NCBI GenBank assembly: GCA_965279075.1
Contig: CBDIHI010000009.1
Coordinates: 1-64,000 of the forward strand
DNA: 64,000 bases
From: SZAS-79 sp965279075
GTDB lineage: Bacteria; Pseudomonadota; Gammaproteobacteria; Burkholderiales; SG8-39
Direction of reading: 5' to 3'
Shown: positions 16,753 to 25,500 of the stretch, piece after piece
Position numbering within the stretch: position 1 is the stretch's first letter
How the letters are laid out: each line of letters begins with the position of its first letter
Program-made: the position numbers and the translations under genes
Notes under the pieces: generated by a model
Database searches by the model: none
Told to the model about the DNA's origin: nothing
What the model saw: the letters and a program-made list of their open reading frames with translations, nothing else

Positions 16753-17700
16753 GTGTCCTCGTCCCTCCCCCATATCACCGCCGAACAGGTCCACGCCGTG
16801 CTCGATTACCCGGCGCTGGTCGAAGCGCTGCGGGCCGCCTTCCTCGCCGGTGCGGAGGCGCCAGTGCGTTCAAGCTTCCCGGTCACGCCCGAAGGCGACC
16901 GCCTGCTCCTGATGCCGGCCTGGCGCACCGGGCAGGACATCGGCGTAAAGCTGGTGACGGTCTTTCCGCACAACCGCGAGCGCGGCGTGGCCAGCGTCTC
17001 GGCGCTGTACGTGCTGCTGGACGGCGCCACCGGGCATCCGCGCGCGCTGATCGACGGCGAGGCGCTGACCCTGCGCCGCACCGCCGCCGCCTCGGCCCTG
17101 GCCTCCACTTACCTGTCGCGTCCCGACGCCAGCCGGCTGCTCGTCGTCGGCACCGGCGCCCTTGCGCCCTACATGGCGGCTGCCCACTGCGCGCTGCGGC
17201 CGATCCGCAGCGTGCAGGTGTGGGGACGGTCCTTCGACCGCGCCAGGGCCATGGCGGCAGCCCTCAGCAGGGAAGGGTGCCCGGCCGATGCCGTTGCGGA
17301 CCTCGCCGAAGGCCTCGCGGGAGCGGATATCGTCACGTGCGCGACCACAGCCCGCGAGCCCGTCGTGCAGGGCGAACACGTGCGGGCCGGTACCCACGTC
17401 GACCTTGTCGGCGCATTCACCCGCGACATGCGCGAATGCGACGACGCGCTGGTTGAAACAGCCCAGGTCTTCGTCGACACCTATGCCGGCGCGCTGCAGG
17501 AGGCGGGGGACCTGGTCCAGCCGGTGGCCGCAGGCCGGTTCGGGCGGGAGCACGTGCTGGCGGAACTTGCCGAGCTCGTATCGGGCCGCCATCCCGGCCG
17601 CACCTCGCCCGAAGCGGTGACCGTGTTCAAGTCGGTCGGCACGGCGCTCGAGGACCTGTGCGCCGCGCGGCTCGTGTTCGACCGCGTCACTCGGGCTTGA
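16753..17700 (+). CDS. Ornithine cyclodeaminase/mu-crystallin family protein
   Basis: 315-residue NAD(P)-dependent enzyme of the OCD/mu-crystallin/ketimine reductase family, starting at GTG 16753 with ACGGAG upstream. The N-terminal substrate domain contains LMPAWRTGQDIGVKLVTVFP and the helix LTLRRTAAASALASTYLSR. The Rossmann motif VVGTGALAPYMAAAH is near residue 130 and FKSVGTALEDL near the end. Family members include ornithine cyclodeaminase, alanine dehydrogenase and ketimine reductases, and the exact reaction cannot be chosen. Its neighbours (deaminases, FAD amine oxidase, amino-acid-type importer) support a role in amino or imino acid catabolism. Confidence 0.84.
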   Translation: MSSSLPHITAEQVHAVLDYPALVEALRAAFLAGAEAPVRSSFPVTPEGDRLLLMPAWRTGQDIGVKLVTVFPHNRERGVASVSALYVLLDGATGHPRALIDGEALTLRRTAAASALASTYLSRPDASRLLVVGTGALAPYMAAAHCALRPIRSVQVWGRSFDRARAMAAALSREGCPADAVADLAEGLAGADIVTCATTAREPVVQGEHVRAGTHVDLVGAFTRDMRECDDALVETAQVFVDTYAGALQEAGDLVQPVAAGRFGREHVLAELAELVSGRHPGRTSPEAVTVFKSVGTALEDLCAARLVFDRVTRA

Positions 17701-17764
17701 TGCCGGCCTTACGGATCAGCGAGCTGAACCGCTCGCGATCGATGCCCTTCCCGCTCCACCGCAC
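17687..17764 (-). pseudogene. Possible remnant of a Bug/TctC-type receptor C-terminus
   Basis: In the frame ending at 17687 the last residues read GIDRERFSSLIRKAGIKPE followed by a stop. This closely resembles the usual C-terminus of Bug (tripartite tricarboxylate transporter receptor) proteins, which commonly end in a W/F..(V/L)I(K/R).AGIK.E pattern. Only about 20-25 residues are recognisable; upstream the sequence becomes the RAYT gene in another frame. Its stop overlaps the 3' end of the cyclodeaminase-family gene by 14 bp. Chance resemblance is possible because the fragment is short. Confidence 0.32.
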
Positions 17765-18300
17765 CCGATCATGCGAAGGTACGCGGCCTGCCGCGCAGCC
17801 GGCGTGCGCCCAAGGGCGAAATACACGGGATGCGGCGTCAGCAACGGGTCGGGGCAGCCGTACGCATTCGCCGCATGGCTGGACCAGTGGTAGGCCCGCG
17901 GGTCGCGCACGAGGTTCGCCCGCACCGGGTTGAGCTCGATGTAGCGCATGCAAAGGAGCAATTGCCGGCGGACGTGGATCGCGGCTGCCTCGTAGCGGGG
18001 CTCCCAGAGCGCCGCGGCGCGACCATGCGCGTCGTTCACGTATCGTTCATGCCTCGCGAACAGGGCCTGCATCAGGGCTTCGAGCCCTCCCTTGTGCGAG
18101 CCGGTGGCGAGCAAGTGGGCGTGGTTGCCCATCAGCACATAAGCGTGGACCCTGCATTCGTACCGCACCGCATAGCGGCCCAGCCAGCGCAGGAACCCCT
18201 CGCGATCGCGCCCATCGTGGAAGGTCGCGGCCCGGCTGGTGCCGCGCCGTACGATATGCATCGCGACTTGTGCCGGAAAAGGCAAAGAAAGGCAGGTCAT
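17716..18300 (-). mobile_element. RAYT-type (REP-associated tyrosine) transposase, C-terminally shortened
   Basis: 194-residue Y1/HUH transposase. N-terminal LPFPAQVAMHIVRRGTSR matches the usual opening of RAYT proteins. The HUH motif is HAH in VLMGNHAHLLATG near residue 60. ALWEPRYEAAAI, CMRYIELNPVRANLV and YHWSSHAAN follow in family order. After ARQAAYLRM the sequence turns into a short low-complexity tail and stops, about 25-40 residues earlier than many relatives and exactly where the Bug-like remnant begins. RAYTs are single-copy domesticated transposases linked to REP palindromes; one hairpin lies just upstream. Loss of the C-terminus may have inactivated it. Confidence 0.78.
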
Positions 18301-18309
18301 GCTTCAGGA

Positions 18310-18335
18310 CAACGTGCGGCCCGGCCCGCACGTTG
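18310..18335. repeat. Perfect hairpin (10-bp stem, 6-base loop) between kinase and RAYT genes
   Basis: CAACGTGCGG and CCGCACGTTG flank a 6-base loop. It lies 24 bp downstream of the kinase stop and 10 bp upstream of the RAYT start, both on minus. It could be a terminator for the kinase operon, although no T-run follows on the minus strand, or a REP-like element of the RAYT. Confidence 0.5.
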
Positions 18336-18358
18336 ACCCGGCGTGACGCCGCGATACG

Positions 18359-20575
18359 CTAACCGTCGGGCCGCGTGACCCGCTCCCCCAGCGACGCGGC
18401 GATCCCATACCAGCGATCCGCCTCGGCCGTATCGGCGGCGACGTCGCCTGCGCCGCCGGCATAGATCTCGCCCAGACGCCTCGCGGCCGCCCCGCTGCCC
18501 GCATCGGCGGCTTTCGTCAGCAGCTTCACGGCCTGCGAAACGGTCCCATCCAGCACCATGGCTTCGGCGCGCCTGCAGAGCTCCGCCTGCTCCCTTTGCC
18601 GCCGCAGGATGCTCTCCACGACGATCCTGACCCTGTCCTCCGCCTCACGTTGCGTCTGGGCACGGGCGGCGCGGCGCTCGTCCTCCAGCGCGAGGCGTTT
18701 CGGCGCGATTTCGGCCGCGCGCAGGGCTTTCCTCTCGGCCTCGCGCATGGCGTGCTCGCGCACCTCCTGCATGGCCCGGGCCACCGTATCCCTGCGTGCC
18801 TGCTCCTCGGCCTCGAGCCGCGCCTTCTCCTCGGCTTCGCGCCGGGCGATTTCCTCGGCCTTGCGCCGGGCCTTTTCTTCGGCCTCGCGCCAGGCCCTGG
18901 CTTCGGCTTCGCGCTTCGCCCGGACCCTGTCCTCGGCCTCCCGGCGCAACCTCTCCTCGGCTTCGCGCAGGATCTTTTCCGCAGCCTCGTGCCTGGCCTT
19001 CGCCTCGGCTTCGCGGCGGGCCTTTTCTTCCGCCTCGCGTTTTGCCTGCTCTTCGGCTTCGAGACGCGCTTTCTCCTCTGCCTCCCGGCGGGCTTTCTCT
19101 TCCGCTTCACGGCGCGCCTGTTCTTCGGCCTCCCGGCGCGCTTTCTCCTCGGCTTCGCGCCGCGCTTTCTCCTCGGCTTCGCGCCGCGCCTTCTCTTCGG
19201 CCTCCCGGCGCGCCTTTTCCTCGGCCTCGCGCCGGGCCTTCTCTTCCGCTTCGCGGCGCGCCTTTTCCTCGGCCTCGCGCCTTGCCCTCTCTTCGGCTTC
19301 GCGCTTCGCCCTGGCCTCTGCCTCGATGCGCGCTTTCTCCTCGGCCCGCTGGCGCGCTTTCTCGGCGGCTTCGCGCCGGACCCTCTCCTCGGTCTCGCGC
19401 CGCGCCTTTTCAAGCGCGTCGCGCCGGGCCCTGGCCTCGGCTTCCTGCCTCAACCTCTCCTGCGCTTCGCGCTTGGCCTTCTCCGCCGCCGCGTCCTCGG
19501 CGCTGCCGGACGTACCGCGCAATGCGGCCAGTTTGCGCAGCGCGAGGTCGACGTAGACTCCGTTCGGGAAGTTCTGCAGGTACAGCTCGAGCTCCTCGGA
19601 ATCGTCCGTATCCTTGATCGCGCGCCAGAACTCGAGTTCGACCTCGGTGCCGGACGATTCGCCCGTTGCCGGTGCCGGTTCAGCCCATGGCACGAAATCG
19701 GCGCCGACCGGCAGGGTCCCGTCCTCCCCGGCAGATTGGCCCTCCAGGACGCGCTGCAGCGCCTGCGCGAACTCGCGCGCCGATTGGTAACGCCGGTTCG
19801 GGTCTTTCGCCAGCGACCGGGCGACGACGCGGTCGAACTCGGGCGGGACCGTGGCGATGATCGACGAGGGCGCGGGCGGATCCTCCTGCACGATCTTCTT
19901 CGCGACGGTGAACGCGCCGCCGCCCTGGAAGGGTTTCTGGCCGGTGAGGAACTGGTAGAGCACCACGCCCGCGGAAAAGATGTCGGTACGGCGGTCGATC
20001 TTGTGGCCTTGCACCTGCTCCGGCGACATGTAGGCTGGCGTACCCACCATGGTGCCGACTTGCGTGGCGCCCTGCTGGTCCGGGTCGCTGATGCGCGCCA
20101 CGCCGAAGTCGGCGAGCTTGGCGTGCCCCTCCACGTCGACCATCACGTTGGCGGGCTTGATATCGCGATGGACGACCCCTTCGTTGTGCGCGAACTCGAG
20201 GGCGTCGAGAAGCTCGCACATCAGCCGGACGGTTTCGGGGATCTCGAAGCGTTCCCCGGCGTCGAAGGCCGCCTTCAGCTCGCGGCCCCGGACGAACTCC
20301 ATGACGATGTAGGCAATCTCGCCTTCCTCGCCGAAGTCATACACCTGCACGATGTTGGGATGGTTCAGGCGCGCGACGGCCTGGGCCTCGCGCGCGAACC
20401 GCATCGAATAGTCCTTCGCGGTCCCCGGGTCGAGCTCGCTGGTCAGGATGGTCTTGACCGCCACCGCGCGGTTCAGGACCGGGTCGCGGCCTTCGTAGAC
20501 GACGCCCATCGCGCCCTTGCCGAGTACCCGCAGGAGCTTGTAGCGGCCGAGGGATTCCGGGGTGCGCTTGGCCAT
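18359..20575 (-). CDS. Hanks-type Ser/Thr protein kinase with long charged helical region and Sel1-like tail
   Basis: 738 residues, no signal peptide. The kinase domain spans about residues 12-275: glycine loop LGKGAMGVVYEG, lysine in VAVKT, catalytic loop VVHRDIKPANVM near 137, DFG in KLADFGVARI, then MVGTPAYMSPEQ. An FW..I...YL..FP.G.Y segment near 315-345 is a small motif seen in other signalling proteins. Residues about 365-635 are almost pure AEEKARRE-type octads, predicted as one long charged helix. The C-terminus (AEAMVLDGTVSQ to DRWYGIAASLG) resembles Sel1/TPR units. No transmembrane helix is evident. It is the last gene of a minus-strand signalling operon after cyclase-FHA and LysM genes; phosphorylated FHA partners are a natural link. 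Confidence 0.9.
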   Translation of the reverse strand: MAKRTPESLGRYKLLRVLGKGAMGVVYEGRDPVLNRAVAVKTILTSELDPGTAKDYSMRFAREAQAVARLNHPNIVQVYDFGEEGEIAYIVMEFVRGRELKAAFDAGERFEIPETVRLMCELLDALEFAHNEGVVHRDIKPANVMVDVEGHAKLADFGVARISDPDQQGATQVGTMVGTPAYMSPEQVQGHKIDRRTDIFSAGVVLYQFLTGQKPFQGGGAFTVAKKIVQEDPPAPSSIIATVPPEFDRVVARSLAKDPNRRYQSAREFAQALQRVLEGQSAGEDGTLPVGADFVPWAEPAPATGESSGTEVELEFWRAIKDTDDSEELELYLQNFPNGVYVDLALRKLAALRGTSGSAEDAAAEKAKREAQERLRQEAEARARRDALEKARRETEERVRREAAEKARQRAEEKARIEAEARAKREAEERARREAEEKARREAEEKARREAEEKARREAEEKARREAEEKARREAEEKARREAEEQARREAEEKARREAEEKARLEAEEQAKREAEEKARREAEAKARHEAAEKILREAEERLRREAEDRVRAKREAEARAWREAEEKARRKAEEIARREAEEKARLEAEEQARRDTVARAMQEVREHAMREAERKALRAAEIAPKRLALEDERRAARAQTQREAEDRVRIVVESILRRQREQAELCRRAEAMVLDGTVSQAVKLLTKAADAGSGAAARRLGEIYAGGAGDVAADTAEADRWYGIAASLGERVTRPDG
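18690..19490 (-). repeat. 24-bp coding repeats (AEEKARRE octads) in the kinase gene
   Basis: Degenerate 24-bp units encode repeated A-E-E-K-A-R-R-E, most regular at about 19070-19290 and weaker towards both ends. All units preserve the reading frame. Such arrays can change in copy number and so alter the length of the helical spacer between the kinase and the Sel1-like tail. Confidence 0.8.
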
Positions 20576-20703
20576 GGCAGCGCTACCCGTGCGGGCGCGA
20601 CCGGGAGGCGCGGACGCACCGCCTTGTGCTCGGCCTGGCTGGCGGGGATCGGGTCATCGGGTTCCCGGAACGCACTTCAGGCGGTCACCGCCGGACGGCA
20701 AGC

Positions 20704-21471
20704 CTAGTTGGGCGGCCGGGCCGTCGTGCGGGTCGACGGCTTGGGGATCTCCACGCCCTGCGCTCGCGCTTTCTGGTACCACAGCAGGGCAGTCCCGTAG
20801 TCGTGGGAGACGATCGCGTTGCCGTTGTTGTAGATGTCGCCCAAGTGCTTCTGGGCCTGCCCGTTGCCGGCGTTTCCGGCGGCGAGGAAAGCGTCCATTG
20901 CCGCGCGCAGGTCCCCGCGGCGTTCGGCGGCGAGACCCTCCTGGAAGCGCTCGGCGGCCTGCGTCGGGGTGAGTGGCGGCGCGGCGGCCGGCTGGGGGGC
21001 CGGCCCGGGCCTCGGCTTCTGTGCGGGGACCGGCCCCGCGGGGGCCGTTGCGGCGGGCTGTGCCGGGGCCGGGACTGCGGCCGCCGCCCTCGCTATCAGG
21101 GTACGGTACTCCTGCGCGGCGTGGGTCGCATCCAGCGCGACTATGGCCTCGCGCGAGGGAATCGCCAGCGTGCGCCCGACGACGAGCTGGTTGATGTTGC
21201 CTTCGAGAAATGCGTCCGGATTCGCGCGATACAGTGCGACGATCATCTGGAACACCGTGACGCCGGCCGGGCGTGTTCTCCCGGCGATCCGGTACAGGGT
21301 GTCCCCCTTTGCGATTTCGTAGGGCGACTGGGACGCGGCAACGGGAGGTGCTGCGGCGGCCTTGCCCGCCTGTGCGAAAGCGGGTCCACCCGGAAAGAAA
21401 AGGCCTGCCACCATGAACGCAATTACCGTTGCGCAGCCGCGGCGCGGCCGGGGCGCGGGGCGCGGGCTCAC
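20704..21471 (-). CDS. Secreted LysM/FimV-like protein with Sel1-type repeat
   Basis: 255 residues from the GTG at 21471, which overlaps the stop of the cyclase gene (GTGA) and is therefore preferred over an in-frame TTG at 21477. A signal peptide is visible (CATVIAFMVAGLFFPGGPAFAQA). It is followed by a LysM/FimV-N-like stretch, SPYEIAKGDTLYRIAGRTRP to NQLVVGRTLAIPSRE, which likely binds peptidoglycan. A Pro/Ala-rich linker comes next, then a C-terminal Sel1-like unit (AERFQEGLAAERRGDLRAA to YGTALLWYQKARAQG). It is a candidate periplasmic sensor or scaffold for the neighbouring kinase and cyclase (inference). Confidence 0.75.
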   Translation of the reverse strand: MSPRPAPRPRRGCATVIAFMVAGLFFPGGPAFAQAGKAAAAPPVAASQSPYEIAKGDTLYRIAGRTRPAGVTVFQMIVALYRANPDAFLEGNINQLVVGRTLAIPSREAIVALDATHAAQEYRTLIARAAAAVPAPAQPAATAPAGPVPAQKPRPGPAPQPAAAPPLTPTQAAERFQEGLAAERRGDLRAAMDAFLAAGNAGNGQAQKHLGDIYNNGNAIVSHDYGTALLWYQKARAQGVEIPKPSTRTTARPPN

Positions 21472-22352
21472 TCGCAAAAGAATTCTACGGTTTCCGTGGC
21501 GCTGGCACGGGGCTGGCCGAAGGCGATCCAGCCATGGCCCCGGAGGGCGAACTCGGCGCGCCGCAGCACGACTTCGCTGTCCCCTTCCACCGTCACGTAG
21601 GTCCCGTTCGCGCTGTGGTCCGCGAGGACGAACTTGTCCAGCCGCCGCTCGATCTTGCCGTGCTGGCGGGAGGCCATGCGATCGATGATGACCAGGTCCC
21701 CGGCCTTGTCACGGCCCAGCGTGAGCGAGGTGCGCCCGCCTTCGAGGATGATTTCCTGATCGAGGTACTTGAGGCGCAGCGCGGTCAGCTTCTGCTTGAC
21801 CATCGAGCGGTTGGTGGAAAGCTGCGTCTGGTCCTCGGACTGCTGCCAGAGGATCTCGTAGAGGTCGACCGCCGTGGCCTTGCCCTTCACCTCGATGGAA
21901 TACAGGCGCCGCGACGAGGAGCGCATGATCGGGCTCATCAATTCGACCGTCTCGCGCGAGGTCATGATCTGGCCCTTGGAGGCGAGGCCCGCGAGGCGCG
22001 CGGCGAGGTTGACCGAATCGCCGAAAACGTCGCCGTCGCGGTCCACCACCGGGCCGAAATGGAATCCGATGCGCACGCCGATCTTGGTGTTTGCCACCGG
22101 AGGGAGTTCCTCGATGGCGCCCTGCATCTCGATCGCCGCGCCGGCCGCCGAACTGGCGTCGGGGAAGGTCGCCATCACCTCGTCGCCGATCGTCTTGATC
22201 ACGCGCCCGCCGATGACCGCGGTCTTGTCCTTGAAGATGTTGATGCACCTGTCGATCGCCGCGTGGGCGACCGCGTCCCCCGCGCTTTCGTACAGGCGGG
22301 TGCTGCCGCTCACATCGACGAACAGGACTGCGGCCTGGGCAATTTCGGTCAT
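21468..22352 (-). CDS. Class III adenylate/guanylate cyclase fused to a C-terminal FHA domain
   Basis: 294-residue soluble protein. The catalytic domain spans residues 1-165: AVLFVDVSGSTRLYES carries the first metal-binding Asp, KTIGDEVMATF the second, and FGDSVNLAARLAGLA the transition-state loop with Asn and Arg. Residues about 205-285 form an FHA domain (TSLTLGRDKAGDLVI, then MASRQHGKIE and DHSANGTYV), keeping the Gly-Arg, Ser-x-x-His and Asn-Gly motifs needed for phosphothreonine binding. It is the first gene of the operon leading to the Ser/Thr kinase, so the FHA domain may read the kinase's autophosphorylation (inference). cAMP versus cGMP specificity cannot be settled by eye. Confidence 0.9.
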   Translation of the reverse strand: MTEIAQAAVLFVDVSGSTRLYESAGDAVAHAAIDRCINIFKDKTAVIGGRVIKTIGDEVMATFPDASSAAGAAIEMQGAIEELPPVANTKIGVRIGFHFGPVVDRDGDVFGDSVNLAARLAGLASKGQIMTSRETVELMSPIMRSSSRRLYSIEVKGKATAVDLYEILWQQSEDQTQLSTNRSMVKQKLTALRLKYLDQEIILEGGRTSLTLGRDKAGDLVIIDRMASRQHGKIERRLDKFVLADHSANGTYVTVEGDSEVVLRRAEFALRGHGWIAFGQPRASATETVEFFCE

Positions 22353-22541
22353 TTTCGAATTATGGCGAACTTAGGACAATCCCGCCACCGGAGCTGGCGC
22401 CACGGGGAGTCGCTCCGTAAGTCGGAAGGAGACGCTCAGGAAAAAGGCGGCGGGGCTACCACCCTTCCACCTTGGCCTGCGGGGATCCAAGGGGAACGCG
22501 CATCTATACCTCTTGCCCTGTCGCCTTGAATCGCGGCCGGT

Positions 22542-22566
22542 CCGGGGCGTCCCCTGATGGCCCCGG
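22542..22566 (-). terminator. Possible hairpin downstream of the adhesin gene
   Basis: CCGGGGC and GCCCCGG form a 7-bp stem around an 11-base loop, 10 bp after the adhesin stop. No T-run follows on the minus strand, so intrinsic termination is uncertain. The rest of the 223-bp gap to the cyclase gene shows nothing else recognisable. Confidence 0.25.
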
Positions 22567-22575
22567 TGCGCGAGG

Positions 22576-25500
22576 TCAGCCGCCGCACCCCGCCCCTCCT
22601 GCGGCGGACACCGCCGCGGCAACCGCAGCCGCACCTGCAGGGGTTAACCCGGCTGAACCGGCAGACACGTCCGCCGTGGCCGCTTTGCCGTTGCACTTCA
22701 TGGTCCCGACCTTCACCGGAGCCGATTGGACCCCGGAGGCCGAAATGATCGTAAGGTAGATGATCCCGTCGTTGACAGTGACGGTGCCGGTTCCCCTGAG
22801 TTCCACGGTCGAGCCGGGAGCAGCCGTCGTAAAGACGACGGGTAGCGGCGTCAGGATGCTCGGCAGCGGATCTCCTTCGGGGGGCATGCTGGTCCCGCCA
22901 GCCGCATCGACAGAGGTTTGAAGCGAAAGCGCTGTGCCCGGGGAAGGTGTGGTGCCGTTCTGGATATCCTCGGCCGCCGCGTCCTTCTGGGCGCCCGCCT
23001 TCTGGGCTTCGGAAGTCGATATGCCCACGGACGACTGCACGTTCGCCACGGCGTTGCTGGACGCGATGGCGGTAGCGTTGGCGGCCTGGACGATCGAGCT
23101 CGTGGATCCTCCGAGGAAGGCCGTGACCGACGAGTTCGTCGCGAACACCCGGTTGGTCGGGGATGTTGCGGCCGTATAGACCAGCGTGCTCGCCTGCGTC
23201 ACCTGCAGGTTGACCGGCACCGTGATCAGTTGCAGCGCGGTGCCTGAAGTATTACCCCCGAGGACCGCCCCCGGCGCACCGGTAATCGTCACCGTCCCGG
23301 CCGTATCGACCGACAGCGTGTTGGTCGTGAAGTTGTTGATCGAAATCTGCCCGCCGTTGTTGCTCTTCAGGGTGACGTTCGTCCCGCCGATGGACGGATC
23401 GTTGATCGTGATCATCTGCGTTGCCGCGTCCACCACGGTGCCGGTGGCAGTCACCGTCACGCCGTTGGCGAAGTTCGACTGGCCGGGCAGGTCGGTGGTC
23501 AGGCTGCCGACCGTCACCGGGCCGTTGTAGGCGGTGTTTCCGCTGTCGTTGACCGTCAGCGCCTGCGTGCCGGTGATGCTGCTGCTGAACACGTTGGCCA
23601 CGCCGGTCAGGGTGGTTGCGGAGCCCAGGGTTACGGCATCACCGTAGCTCTGTGCCCCGGTGGTCCTCACCGATCCGCCGTTGATCGCGGTGGTCCCGCC
23701 CGCGTCTGTGGTCAGGGAAGTGAGTGCGGCGCCGTTACCAACCGCCCCGCCGAAGGTGGTCGTGCCTGTGGTGTTGACAGTCAGCGCTTGGCCGCCGTTC
23801 ACGGTGCTTGCGAAGGAGATCGCTCCACCACCGGTGGAGGCGAGGGTGGTCAAGCCACCCAGAGTCACCGCGCCCGTGTAGGTCTGCGTTCCCGCCGCAC
23901 CGATGTTTCCGCTCAGCGTGGTGGCTGCTGCGCTGCTGAGGCTGCCGGTGAGGGAACCGCCGACGCCGTTGATGGCGCTGACGCCGGTTGCGGTCAGGTT
24001 CTCAAACGAAGTCCAGAAGACCGTGCCGTTGTTACCCGCGTTCGCGCCCGTCAGGTTGTACGTCTGGCCCGCGCCGGTAATCGTGTCGACGTTCGCGCTG
24101 CCCGTCGCGGTCGTTACGCCGCTCCAGCCGGCCATGCCGGTGCTGCCTGCCCCACCGTTCAGGTCGAACGTCACCGGCGTGCCGTATGCGGCGTAGCTGA
24201 TCGTGCCGTTCGTCCCGAGGGCTGCGGTGCCCGAGATGCTGCCGGCGGTCCCCATGTTGAGGGTGCCCGTGCCGGTGTCGGTGATGTTGGCGAACCCGCT
24301 CCAGGCGTAGCCGCTGCCACTGCCGGAGTTTTGGGTCACGTTGTCCAGCGTGTAGGTCACGCTTGCGCCCGAGATCGTGCTGGCGCCATTGCCGGCCAGT
24401 GTGGTGAACCCGGCATAGCCGCCGGTGACGTTTGCGGTCGTGCCAGAGGCAGCACCGGTCAGGGTGAAGGTGCCGACGACCCCCGTGATCGCGCCCGTAC
24501 CGGACACCGTCGAGGCCGCTGCGAACGTCATCCCAAGGCTGCTCTTGTCCGTATCGTTGAAGCCCTGCGCTCCGGCCACCGTCGTCGCATCCGCCGCGGT
24601 GAACCCGCTATACCCGCCCACGATCTGCGCCGTCGTGCCCGCCGTCGTGCCCGTCAGCGTGAACGTCTGGCCGCTCATCCCCGTGATCGTGCCCGTGCCC
24701 GACACCGTCGTCGCCGCCGCGAACGTCATCCCCAGACTGCTCTTGTTCGCGTTGTTGAAGCTCTGCGCTCCCGCAACCACCTGGGCGTCAGCGGCCGTGA
24801 ACCCGCTATACCCACCCGTGATCTGCGCCGTCGTGCCCGCCGTCGTGCCCGTCAGCGTGAACGTGCCCGCCCCGATCCCGGTGATCGCACCCGTGCCCGA
24901 CACCGTCGAAGCACTCGCAAACGACATCCCCAGGCTGCTGCGCTGCGCATCGTTGAAACCCTGCGCGCCCGCAACCGTCGTCGCATCCGCCGTCGTGAAC
25001 CCGCTATACCCACCCGCCACGTTCGTCGTCGTGCCCGCCGTCGTACCCGTCAGCGTGAACGTCTGACCGCTCATCCCCGTGATCGCGCCCGTACCCGACA
25101 CCGTCGAGACGCTCGCGAACGTCATCCCAAGGCTGCTGCGGTTGGCGTTGTTGAAGCTCTGCGCTCCGGCCACCGTCGTCGCATCCGCCGCCGTGAACCC
25201 GCTATACCCGCCCGTGATCTGCGCCGTCGTACCCGCCGTCGTGCCCGTCAGCGTGAACGTCTGGCCGCTCATCCCCGTGATCGTGCCCGTGCCCGACACC
25301 GTCGTGGCCGAGGCGAACGACATCCCCAGGCTGCTGCGCTGCGCATCATTGAAACCCTGCGCGCCCGCAACCACTTGAGCGTCGGCCGTCGTAAACCCGC
25401 TATACCCACCCGTGATCTGCGCCGTCGTGCCCGCCGTCGTGCCCGTCAGCGTGAACGTGCCCGCCCCGATCCCGGTGATCGCACCCGTGCCCGACACCGT

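Noticed and set aside
18690..19490. Non-coding minisatellite in the kinase gene
   Set aside because: The 24-bp units keep the kinase reading frame and encode a regular charged helix, so they are part of the protein.
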